Below are positions 1-5,800 of a DNA stretch of 6,367 bases, in pieces. Origin of the DNA: JAPUDS01 sp050258575. Its GTDB lineage: Bacteria > Patescibacteriota > Saccharimonadia > Saccharimonadales > Saccharimonadaceae. The stretch spans positions 1 to 6,367 of the forward strand of contig JBLMYZ010000001.1 of NCBI GenBank assembly GCA_050258575.1. Direction: 5' to 3'. The notes under the pieces are model-generated. The model saw only the letters and a list, made by a program, of their open reading frames with translations. It had not been told where the DNA came from and ran no database searches. Numbering within the stretch: the first letter of the stretch is position 1; each line of letters opens with the position of its first letter. The position numbers and the translations under genes are program-made.

Positions 1-754
1 TAAAACCACGCGCTATATCTTTTTCAAGCGAAGCATGTAGTCCGCCTGCGAGTTTTGAGGCATGGCTAACTGACGGCTCGTATCGGATATGTACCGCTGT
101 TTCGCTACCAGCAAGGCGCGAGTATTCTTCAGCGAGCCCGAGCTGCAACAACTGTAACAACTGCTCGCGCTGCTGCATAATACGCGCGCCATGCTCCGCC
201 AGCGCCACATCCCATACAAACATATCGTCTCGCAGCGTCTCAGCCTCCATACGCCGTTTTTGCGCCTTTTTTAGTATATTGTTACGCTGTAAAAGAGCAC
301 GGTCGTATTTTGCAAGTGTGTGCCGATACTCCGGCTGGGTCGCAACGAGCAGTGTGTCAAGATACCGCCGCCGCCGCAACGGCGAGCCGTGTAACATGAG
401 TAGATCATCTGGTTCAAACAACACCACCGGCAGCTGATGACGATAGGTAAAACGCCCTTTACTCGCCGCGTCTACAAGCAGTTGTTTGCGCACTGTCGCG
501 GCCGGCTGATACCGCAACTCGCGCACCACACCACTCACGTCGGCGCCTAATTTCCACCATGTTTCCCCATGCCGCACGAGCTGCTCGTCACCGTCACGAA
601 ACGATTTCCCCTGAAACAACATATACACCGCTTCGAGAACGTTCGTCTTTCCAGCACCGTTTTTACCAACCAACACCGTCACATCCTGGTCAAACACAAA
701 TTCGCGCTCGTCGTAGGAACGAAAGTTGGTGAGTTGTAGTTTTGCCAGGTTCAC
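1..754 (-). CDS. recF: RecF, DNA replication/repair ATPase (3' part missing)
   Basis: RecF is an SMC-like ATPase that binds gapped DNA and helps RecO/RecR load RecA at stalled forks. I translated this frame from a GTG at 754-752; it stays open for 251 codons to the window edge. The start gives MNLAKLQLTNFRSY, the usual RecF N-terminus, and the Walker A motif GKNGAGKT follows at residues 30-37. A GKSFR segment follows at about 49-53, and a conserved segment resembling VVLFEPDDLLMLHGSP..RRRYLD lies near residues 110-137. The family is normally about 350-370 aa, so roughly the last third, including the signature and Walker B motifs, lies outside the window. A GAGGT sequence at 770-766, 11 bases before the GTG, may be the ribosome binding site. 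The gene follows dnaN after 57 bases and is probably co-transcribed with it, because I see no convincing terminator between them. Confidence 0.93.
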   Translation of the reverse strand, partial: MNLAKLQLTNFRSYDEREFVFDQDVTVLVGKNGAGKTNVLEAVYMLFQGKSFRDGDEQLVRHGETWWKLGADVSGVVRELRYQPAATVRKQLLVDAASKGRFTYRHQLPVVLFEPDDLLMLHGSPLRRRRYLDTLLVATQPEYRHTLAKYDRALLQRNNILKKAQKRRMEAETLRDDMFVWDVALAEHGARIMQQREQLLQLLQLGLAEEYSRLAGSETAVHIRYEPSVSHASKLAGGLHASLEKDIARGF

Positions 755-811
755 GTCTCTATTTTACCTCGTATACCGTCTATAAAACGGGAAACGTTCT
801 TCGCCAACACC

Positions 812-1906
812 TTAGCTCTTGAGCGGCATGATAATATGCAGATAGTTTTGCTCTTTCGTCACTGGGCGTAACACACACGGCGCAAGTTTACCACTGAAAC
901 CAAACGTCAGTGTGTCGCCTTCAATACAACCCAGCGCCTCTGTAAGATAGCGCGAGTTGAGCGTTACCGATCCCTCTCCAACCACTTCGGCCTCTGTTTC
1001 TGAGGTATTTTCGCCGAGCTGTGAGGCGATTGAGTGAATCGACAGTAACTTCGCCGTTTCGTCGGCTTTGATAGTGATACTACCGCCGCTCTCGCGAGCA
1101 AACAAACTGGCGATTTTCGTAATCCGCGCTAACTCTTCTTTCGGTAACTGCGCGGTAATATCGGTGTGTTTGGGGATAAGCTGTTGATAATCTGGAAAGT
1201 TCCCCTCGATCAACCGGCTCGTCACCTCAACATCTCCCATTTCGAACCGTACCTGCGAATCGTCAAACAACAGCGTTACTTCGTCGATATCGTCCGTCAA
1301 CACCCGAGCAACTTCCTGGAGTGTTGACGCCGGTATCAGCGCCTGAATCTCCTGATCTGTCGCTGTAACACTGCGCTGCGACAACCGGTAACCATCGGTT
1401 GCAGCCAAATACAAGTTTCCCTCAAAAGTGTGACAATACACCCCTGTTAACACTGGCCGTGTGTCGTCATGCGACGCGGTAATGACCGTTTGTCCGATCA
1501 CTTCTTTACACAAAGTCGCCGGCAGGGCAATCTGCGACGTCGCCTCGATCGTCGGCAGAGCAGGGAACTCGTCGGCAGCCACGCCGTTAATAGTCGATGA
1601 ATACCGCCCGGAAGAAATATGTAGTTTCGTTCCCTCGACTTTTAGATCGATATTGTCCTTTGGCAGGTTACTTACAAACTCGCTCACTAGTCGCGCCGGT
1701 ACAGTAAGCGTTCCTTCCTTACTCACTTTGGCACCTATAAAATACACCGAGGCGATTTCTAGGTTAGTTGCAGCGATTACCAGCCGGTTTTTCTCTGTCC
1801 GAAGAAGAATATTCGACAAAACCGGTAAAGATGTTTTATTGCTTGCAACTCGGCTAACAGCAGTTAGTGCGCGGTTTAGGTTATCCTGGGTGACAGTGAC
1901 ATGCAT
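812..1906 (-). CDS. dnaN: DNA polymerase III subunit beta (sliding clamp)
   Basis: DnaN forms the dimeric ring clamp that tethers the replicative polymerase to DNA and serves as a docking site for other repair and replication proteins. The 364-residue product has the normal family length with three clamp domains. Recognisable motifs are LPVLSNILL (27-35), DTRPVLTGV (148-156), ATDGYRLS (169-176, ATDGHRL in many homologues), RLIEGNFPDYQQLIP (231-245) and the C-terminal HIIMPLKS, part of the clamp-binding pocket region. The ATG at 1906-1904 is supported by AGGA at 1918-1915, eight bases upstream. The gene lies between dnaA and recF, the classic order. Its leader overlaps the putative origin-unwinding element, so its transcription may be tied to DnaA binding there. 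No frameshift or missing motif is seen. Confidence 0.98.
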   Translation of the reverse strand: MHVTVTQDNLNRALTAVSRVASNKTSLPVLSNILLRTEKNRLVIAATNLEIASVYFIGAKVSKEGTLTVPARLVSEFVSNLPKDNIDLKVEGTKLHISSGRYSSTINGVAADEFPALPTIEATSQIALPATLCKEVIGQTVITASHDDTRPVLTGVYCHTFEGNLYLAATDGYRLSQRSVTATDQEIQALIPASTLQEVARVLTDDIDEVTLLFDDSQVRFEMGDVEVTSRLIEGNFPDYQQLIPKHTDITAQLPKEELARITKIASLFARESGGSITIKADETAKLLSIHSIASQLGENTSETEAEVVGEGSVTLNSRYLTEALGCIEGDTLTFGFSGKLAPCVLRPVTKEQNYLHIIMPLKS

Positions 1907-1920
1907 ACGTTGTTTCCTTT

Positions 1921-1960
1921 CTTATATATACATAGTAGTAGTTGTAGGTGCTGTGGAAAA
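1921..1960 (-). other. Putative origin-unwinding element: DnaA box, spacer, DnaA-trios, AT-rich tract
   Basis: Read on the minus strand from 1960 to 1921, the order is: DnaA box TTTTCCACA (1960-1952), GC-rich spacer GCAC (1951-1948), triplets CTA-CAA-CTA-CTA-CTA (1947-1933), then TGT and TATATATAAG (1930-1921). The complementary strand of the triplets reads 3'-GAT-GTT-GAT-GAT-GAT-5', which fits the DnaA-trio consensus 3'-(G/A)A(T/A)-5' in four of five repeats. In Bacillus subtilis this architecture guides DnaA from double-stranded boxes onto one strand and opens the origin, and it lies in the same gap just before dnaN. The assignment of function is inference from order, spacing and location. 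Confidence 0.7.
1929..1958 (-). promoter_or_regulatory. Weak candidate dnaN promoter
   Basis: On the minus strand a TATGTA hexamer (1934-1929) could act as a -10, with TTCCAC (1958-1953) as a poor -35 at an 18-base spacing. Transcription would then begin near 1922 and leave a leader of about 16 bases carrying the dnaN Shine-Dalgarno AGGA. The hexamers are far from consensus and lie inside the DnaA box and trio element, so this may be origin sequence only. dnaN could also be read from the dnaA promoter. Confidence 0.22.
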
Positions 1961-2154
1961 GGGGAAAACTTCATGGACCATATCTGTTGTTTGCTTGAAA
2001 AATGGCTGTGAAAAAACTCTGTAGATATTGTGGGTGGAAGACTTGATAATGGGGAGAACCCGCCAAAACAGCCGCGGAAGCTAGGCGTGTGTCGATAATA
2101 TGTGGATATGTGTCCCCAGAGTTTTGCAACCGCGTATACACTTTTTTTCCACAA

Positions 2155-3498
2155 CTACTCATACAGCCGCTCCCGTATTTCTGCCACCTGTTCGCGTATT
2201 GTGAAATCAAGCTTGATGGCTTTTTCAATTTTATCAACAGAGTGAATCGCCGTGGTGTGATCTTTTCTGCCGAGATGTACAGCGATTTGCGGAAAACTCA
2301 TATGTAGCTCGCTCCGCAGTAGGTACATAGCAATCTGTCGCGGTATCACGATATGTTTGTCGCGTTTTTCGCTCGTGATGAGCTTGGCGTCCAACTGGAA
2401 ATATTTGGCAGTTTTGTCAACAACTTGGCGGGGAGTGAGATGGTGCGGCCGCGAACGGCGGATATCTCCCAGCAGCCCCGAGGCGGTCTCGACATCAGGG
2501 GTAATACCGCGCATCTCACAGAACGCCAACAGTTGGTTGAGTGACCCCTCAAGCTCGCGAATATTTGAGTTGACGTTTTTCGCGAGGTATTCGACCGTCG
2601 ATGTGTCAAGCTCAACACCACTGAACGACGCTTTGGTTTGCACGATCGCACAGCGAGTTTCAAAATCGGGCATCTGAATATCAATAGACATTCCCCACTC
2701 AAAACGGTTTCGCAGGCGGTCGGTTAAGGTTGGGATACTGCGCGGCGGTTTGTCAGAGCTAATAATAATCTGTTTATTTGCCTGGTGTAGGGCATTGAAA
2801 GTGTGGAAAAACTCTTCCTGGGTTTTTTCCTTGCCGGCTATAAACTGCACATCGTCGACGATCAGTACGTCGGCTTTGCGGTATTTGTCAGAAAAGCCGC
2901 GTTTTTTGAAGCGAATCGCCTCGAGAAATTCGTTGACGAACGTTTCCGAGCTAAAATACAGCACGCGGGCGTCTGATTTAGTACGTTTTATCTCGTTACC
3001 GATAGCTTGTATAAGGTGAGTTTTGCCGAGCCCAGAGCCTCCATAGATAAAAATCGGGTTGTATTTTTCACCAGGGAACTTCGCCACCGCTTGGCTGGCG
3101 GCGTAGGCGAGGTCGTTGCTCGAGCCGACCACAAATGACTCAAATGTGTAACGCGGGTTGAGGTTCGAGGTTGCGGCGGGTTTTTTCTGAGGTGCGCTCG
3201 GCAGTTGTTCGGCCGAGAGTAGGGGAGACGACTTTTGGTTTTGACGTTTTTGTTTCGAACTCTTGATCACGTAGCGAACTGAACGTACATCGATACCGTT
3301 TTTTTTCAGCGCCGCTAAAACCTGGTCGTTTAGTTTTGTCTCAAACTGTTGTTTGGCGAAGATGTTTGACACCGCGACAGCAAACGACCCGTCATCTTCG
3401 AGAACAAGTTCGGTTGGCTTGAACCAGGTGACGAACACGGCGTGAGAGACCGATGTTTCGATCTCACCAAGCACTGCTTGCCATATCTCTGGAGTCAT
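2155..3498 (-). CDS. dnaA: Chromosomal replication initiator protein DnaA
   Basis: DnaA is the AAA+ ATPase that binds DnaA boxes, melts the origin and recruits the replicative helicase. The 447-residue product has an N-terminal interaction domain (about 1-75, WQAVLGEIETSVS..TWFKPTEL), a short linker rich in Lys, Ser, Gln and Pro (about 80-112), the AAA+ core and a C-terminal DNA-binding domain. Visible motifs are Walker A GGSGLGKT (153-160), Walker B LIVDDVQF (212-219), sensor 1 around IIISSDKPP (244-252), a probable arginine finger in RNRF (R265) and sensor 2 in NIRELEGSL (R314). The domain IV signature is GRKDHTTAIHSVDKI (410-424). Walker, sensor and DNA-binding residues are all present. 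The ATG at 3498-3496 follows the purine-rich GAGAGGG (3508-3502). DnaA-box clusters flank the gene on both sides. The linker is short compared with Escherichia coli DnaA. Confidence 0.98.
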   Translation of the reverse strand: MTPEIWQAVLGEIETSVSHAVFVTWFKPTELVLEDDGSFAVAVSNIFAKQQFETKLNDQVLAALKKNGIDVRSVRYVIKSSKQKRQNQKSSPLLSAEQLPSAPQKKPAATSNLNPRYTFESFVVGSSNDLAYAASQAVAKFPGEKYNPIFIYGGSGLGKTHLIQAIGNEIKRTKSDARVLYFSSETFVNEFLEAIRFKKRGFSDKYRKADVLIVDDVQFIAGKEKTQEEFFHTFNALHQANKQIIISSDKPPRSIPTLTDRLRNRFEWGMSIDIQMPDFETRCAIVQTKASFSGVELDTSTVEYLAKNVNSNIRELEGSLNQLLAFCEMRGITPDVETASGLLGDIRRSRPHHLTPRQVVDKTAKYFQLDAKLITSEKRDKHIVIPRQIAMYLLRSELHMSFPQIAVHLGRKDHTTAIHSVDKIEKAIKLDFTIREQVAEIRERLYE

Positions 3499-3533
3499 TG
3501 TCCCTCTCTTAAACCACCCGTTCGTATACCTCT

Positions 3534-3562
3534 ATTGTAGAAAGTTTGCGAGTTTTCCACAA
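3534..3562 (-). promoter_or_regulatory. Probable dnaA promoter overlapping a DnaA box
   Basis: On the minus strand TTGTGG (3562-3557) and TACAAT (3539-3534) form a -35/-10 pair with a 17-base spacer. The -10 matches the consensus at five of six positions; the -35 is weaker. Transcription would start near 3527, leaving a leader of about 29 bases that contains the GAGAGGG ribosome binding site. The -35 shares five bases with the DnaA box at 3553-3561, so DnaA bound there should compete with RNA polymerase. That would give negative autoregulation, as known for dnaA genes in other bacteria. Confidence 0.6.
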
Positions 3563-3672
3563 CCCGCAAAGCATAGTGAAAAAGTCGACAACGAAAAATG
3601 TGGGGAAGTTGTACACATTCTCACGCTCACCCCTGTAAAAACTGTGGAAAAAGTGTCGCTTTTTGTGGAAAT
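3553..3672. other. DnaA-box cluster upstream of dnaA (second origin half)
   Basis: The divergent gap between dnaA and rpmH holds TTTTCCACA (3553-3561), TGTGGGGAA (3599-3607, two mismatches), TGTGGAAAA (3643-3651) and TGTGGAAAT (3664-3672). The first and third are the same 9-mer in opposite orientation, and they also match two boxes in the dnaA-dnaN gap. An AT-rich stretch follows at about 3670-3715, without the trinucleotide pattern seen near dnaN. By analogy with the incA/incB boxes upstream of dnaA in Bacillus subtilis, this is probably the second half of a bipartite origin and a DnaA titration or autoregulation site. The functional part is inference. Confidence 0.65.
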
Positions 3673-3715
3673 CTCAATAATTATGGTATGTTTTTACCAA
3701 TTTTTCAAGTAACAC

Positions 3716-3744
3716 TTGAGAACCAACAACAGATGTGGTATACT
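3716..3744 (+). promoter_or_regulatory. Strong rpmH promoter with extended -10
   Basis: TTGAGA (3716-3721), a 17-base spacer and TATACT (3739-3744) form a near-consensus sigma-70-type promoter. TG at 3736-3737, one base before the hexamer, makes it an extended -10. The last base of the -10 is only 11 bases before the A of the rpmH ATG. Initiation 6-8 bases downstream would therefore leave a leader of about 2-5 bases with no room for a Shine-Dalgarno sequence. Confidence 0.75.
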
Positions 3745-3754
3745 ACTTCGCGAT

Positions 3755-3892
3755 ATGCCAAAAAGAACCTATCAACCAAAAACAAGACGCCGTGCTAAAG
3801 TCCACGGGTTTCGTGCACGTATGGCGAGCAAGTCCGGTCGACTCGTTCTGAAACGCCGCGCGCTTAAACTTCGTAAGAAACTGTCAGTGTAA
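3755..3892 (+). CDS. rpmH: 50S ribosomal protein L34
   Basis: L34 is a very small, highly basic protein of the large ribosomal subunit. Translation from 3755 gives 45 residues starting MPKRTYQPKTRRRAKVHGF, with the family core VHGFRARMASKSGR (17-30) and a Lys/Arg-rich C-terminus ending KKLSV. Length and composition are normal for bL34 (about 44-47 aa). No Shine-Dalgarno precedes the ATG; the promoter -10 lies 10 bases away, so a leaderless or near-leaderless mRNA is likely. The gene diverges from dnaA across the origin gap, as in many bacteria, and is closed by a strong terminator 16 bases after its stop codon, which separates it from rnpA. Confidence 0.97.
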   Translation: MPKRTYQPKTRRRAKVHGFRARMASKSGRLVLKRRALKLRKKLSV

Positions 3893-3908
3893 CACCTGTC
3901 TTGACGAC

Positions 3909-3944
3909 ATATATCCGCAGTGACGCCGCGGATATATTTTTGTT
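3909..3944 (+). terminator. Rho-independent terminator after rpmH
   Basis: A perfect 10-bp stem is formed by ATATATCCGC (3909-3918) and GCGGATATAT (3928-3937) with a 9-base loop. It is followed by a T-rich run (3937-3944, TTTTTGTT). The T tract is only on the plus-strand exit side, so it acts on rpmH transcripts. It lies between rpmH and rnpA, so rnpA needs read-through or its own promoter. Confidence 0.88.
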
Positions 3945-3970
3945 GGCTGGTCGCCCGAGAGTATTTCCGG

Positions 3971-3976
3971 TATGCT
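3971..3976 (+). promoter_or_regulatory. Candidate rnpA -10 element
   Basis: TATGCT, preceded by CGG, lies exactly 10 bases before the preferred rnpA ATG (3987), the same gap as between TATACT and the rpmH ATG. I find no good -35 at 16-18 bases upstream (TGGTCG at 3948-3953 is poor), so support comes mainly from the need for a promoter after the terminator and from the matching spacing. Confidence 0.35.
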
Positions 3977-3986
3977 AGAAAGAGCT

Positions 3987-4370
3987 ATGTTGCGTAGACA
4001 ATATCGTTTTCACGGCCACGGCGGCCTCAAATATTTGTATAAAAACGGGCGAACCGCCCGGTCGCGTTCGTTGTCGCTGCGGTATGTGGAAAACAAACGC
4101 CGGCCGCATAGTCGAGTTACTGTTGTTGTTAGCAAAAAAGTCAGCAAATCCGCCGTCGTGCGCAACCGAATCCGCCGTCGAGTATACGAGACCGTGCGTC
4201 TACACTGGAGCGCTATCACACCGAACCACGACATGGTGTTCACCGTACATAGCGCCGAAATCGCAACACTGCCAGCGTCTGATATCCAGAACATGGTTCT
4301 TGACGTACTCCACCGAGCGCGGCTCTATCGGACAGAGGCGATATCTGGTATACTGGAGAATAGTCTATGA
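3987..4370 (+). CDS. rnpA: Ribonuclease P protein component
   Basis: RnpA is the small basic protein subunit of RNase P. It binds the catalytic RNA and precursor tRNA leaders during 5' maturation. The product from 3987 has 127 residues and begins MLRRQYRFHGHGGLKYLYKNG. The RNR signature region VSKKVSKSAVVRNRIRRR spans about residues 48-65. An in-frame ATG at 3972 would add MLERA. I prefer 3987 because homologues usually start just before the (R/K)YRF segment and because 3972 lies within the candidate -10 element. Only a weak purine run (GAAAGAG, 3978-3984) precedes it. The gene overlaps yidC by four bases (ATGA), implying coupled translation. RNase P RNA is not encoded in this window. Confidence 0.95.
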   Translation: MLRRQYRFHGHGGLKYLYKNGRTARSRSLSLRYVENKRRPHSRVTVVVSKKVSKSAVVRNRIRRRVYETVRLHWSAITPNHDMVFTVHSAEIATLPASDIQNMVLDVLHRARLYRTEAISGILENSL

Positions 4371-5323
4371 ATATTTTTGACCTGCTTATCGTCCAGCCTA
4401 TTTTTAACCTGCTCGTCGTGATTTACGGGCTTATTCCAGGTATGGACTTTGGCGTTGCCCTGATTATTTTCACGGTTATTATTCGCCTGCTTATGTGGCC
4501 GCTCGTCAAAAAACAACTCCACCAGACCAAAATGCAGCGTGCCATGCAACCCGAACTAAAACGCATAAAAAAACAAGCGAACGGCGACAAAACACTCGAA
4601 AGCCAGCTCATGCTCGAGCTGTACCGCGAAAAAGGCATAAACCCGCTCAGTAGTATCGGCGTACTCTTTTTGCAGATCCCAATCTTTATCGCACTGTACA
4701 ATGTTGTGAGAATTATAACAACACATCACGACCAGGTCGCGAAGTTTACCTACGATTTCCTCGAAGGTTTGGGGCCGATCCACAGCCTTATTGTCGACCC
4801 GAGCAGCTTCAAAGAGTCGCTCCTGGGCGTAGTGAACTTGTCGAAAGCCGCGCTGAGCGGTAGTGAAATATATTGGCCGCTCATGATCCTCGCGCTACTC
4901 GCAGCCGTGCTGCAGTACTATCAGACAAAACAACTATCGCCGCAACCAACTGAACACAAACGGCTACGCGACGTGCTAAAGGCGCAGAGCGAGGGCAAAG
5001 AAGTTGATCCGACCGAAGCAAGCGCTATTATGACCCAGCGTATGAACCGTATCTTCCCTGTTATGACGTTTATGGTTATGGTCTACTTGCCGGGCGCGAT
5101 CGCGTTGTACACAGTAGTGTCGAGTATCGTGGCGATTGTCCAACAGCGGCGTATTTTGCAGACCGATGTCGAGGACATGGAGTTGATCGCCAAGAATGCG
5201 TCGAAACCGTCACCTGCTGCGGAACGCGCGAAAAAGGCGACCGAAGGAGTTGTTGTGCACCGCTACGAGGTGGCGAGTAGCAAGCCGCGCGGCCAAAAAC
5301 GTAGTAAACGAAAGGATTCATGA
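4367..5323 (+). CDS. yidC: Membrane protein insertase YidC/Oxa1 family
   Basis: YidC inserts and folds inner-membrane proteins, alone or with the Sec translocon. The 318-residue product is the short Gram-positive/CPR type without the large periplasmic domain of Escherichia coli YidC. Hydrophobic segments lie at about 7-22, 27-48, 96-118, 168-187 and 228-258, the last being a closely spaced pair. Arg40 in FTVIIRLLMWPL is the expected conserved arginine of the hydrophilic membrane groove. A charged cytoplasmic hairpin (about 48-90) follows, with KMQRAMQPELKRIKK. The C-terminal tail (304-317) is Lys/Arg-rich and may bind the ribosome. No lipobox is seen at the N-terminus. GGAG at 4355-4358, eight bases before the ATG, is a good ribosome binding site. 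The gene overlaps rnpA and jag by four bases each. The first segment could be an uncleaved signal anchor. Confidence 0.97.
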   Translation: MNIFDLLIVQPIFNLLVVIYGLIPGMDFGVALIIFTVIIRLLMWPLVKKQLHQTKMQRAMQPELKRIKKQANGDKTLESQLMLELYREKGINPLSSIGVLFLQIPIFIALYNVVRIITTHHDQVAKFTYDFLEGLGPIHSLIVDPSSFKESLLGVVNLSKAALSGSEIYWPLMILALLAAVLQYYQTKQLSPQPTEHKRLRDVLKAQSEGKEVDPTEASAIMTQRMNRIFPVMTFMVMVYLPGAIALYTVVSSIVAIVQQRRILQTDVEDMELIAKNASKPSPAAERAKKATEGVVVHRYEVASSKPRGQKRSKRKDS

Positions 5324-5799
5324 TGAACAGAGAACAATCAATCGCTGCCGCGAAAAAATACGTCGAAGACATACTGTCGTTTTTCGGGCTCAACACCGAC
5401 GTGTATGCCGGCGCGGACGAAGAAGTGATCGAGATGAATATCCCCTCGACACACCTCAACGCCTTCCTCATAGGCCAGCACGGCGATACGTTGCGGCATT
5501 TACAACATCTTGTGTCAGGTATGCTTCGTGGTAAAGACGCTGAGCTCTATCGTGTTAACCTCGACGTGGCTGACTACAAACGACAACGCTACGATCGCTT
5601 GCGCGAACAAGCCGAAGAATGGGCGAAAAAGGTTCGCAACAGCGGAGAGCGTTTGGATTTGCGGCCTATGAGCCCAGCTGAACGCCGTGTTGTTCACCAG
5701 GCTATTTCAGACTATAGTGATCTCGAGACGCACTCCGAAGGCGAGGGCCGCGACCGCCACATCGTTCTCACTCGAAAAGCTGTCGACGAGGAAGAGTGA
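5320..5799 (+). CDS. jag: KH-R3H RNA-binding protein KhpB/Jag
   Basis: Jag/KhpB is a cytoplasmic RNA-binding protein that usually follows yidC; in streptococci it works with KhpA in cell elongation and division. The 159-residue product has a KH-like domain with the GxxG loop GQHG (52-55) in IGQHGDTLRHLQHLV, followed by VADYKRQRYDRL. A C-terminal R3H domain carries the motif RRVVH (Arg122, His126) and ends RDRHIVLTRKA. The N-terminal Jag-N domain found in firmicute homologues is absent. The residues before the KH domain form only a short stretch of about 45. Two adjacent ATGs are possible: 5320 overlaps the yidC stop by four bases, while 5323 has better spacing (6 bases) from AAGGA (5312-5316). 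The two differ by one Met. The stop is one base from the convergent glycosyltransferase stop. Confidence 0.94.
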   Translation: MMNREQSIAAAKKYVEDILSFFGLNTDVYAGADEEVIEMNIPSTHLNAFLIGQHGDTLRHLQHLVSGMLRGKDAELYRVNLDVADYKRQRYDRLREQAEEWAKKVRNSGERLDLRPMSPAERRVVHQAISDYSDLETHSEGEGRDRHIVLTRKAVDEEE

Positions 5800-5800
5800 G

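Larger units (their letters stand above)
1907..2154. other. dnaA-dnaN intergenic region, putative oriC with DnaA boxes
   Basis: This 248-base gap carries a set of DnaA-box-like 9-mers. Written as they read on the plus strand they are TGTGGAAAA (1952-1960), TGTGAAAAA (2007-2015), TGTAGATAT (2020-2028), TGTCGATAA (2090-2098), TGTGGATAT (2101-2109) and TTTTCCACA (2145-2153). Four have one mismatch to TGTGGATAA or its complement, and two (2007, 2020) have two. The first and last fit the relaxed consensus TTWTNCACA. The first five face the same way, reading TTNTCNACA-like toward dnaN, and the one next to the dnaA stop faces the other way. Two pairs are tightly spaced, with gaps of 4 and 2 bases. 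Box clusters between dnaA and dnaN are typical of bacterial origins (incC in Bacillus subtilis). No convincing gene or dnaA terminator is seen here. Confidence 0.8.

Noticed and set aside
755..811. Possible separate recF promoter or terminator in the dnaN-recF gap
   Set aside because: TAAAAT and TATACG hexamers lack matching -35 elements, and the only inverted repeat (CCGT/ACGG) is too short.
1461..2024. 187-codon open frame on the plus strand opposite dnaN and its upstream gap
   Set aside because: It is antisense to the well-supported dnaN, has no recognisable family and crosses the origin element; most likely a shadow frame.
3684..3699. Small hairpin TGGTA/TACCA followed by ATTTTT upstream of rpmH
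   Set aside because: Only 5 bp of mostly weak pairs in AT-rich origin DNA, with no plus-strand gene upstream to terminate.
3598..3798. 66-codon plus-strand open frame spanning the DnaA boxes and the start of rpmH
   Set aside because: It runs through the promoter and out of frame into rpmH, with no ribosome binding site or family resemblance.
3972..3986. Upstream in-frame ATG for rnpA adding five residues
   Set aside because: No ribosome binding site, it overlaps the candidate -10, and the usual RnpA N-terminus fits the ATG at 3987.
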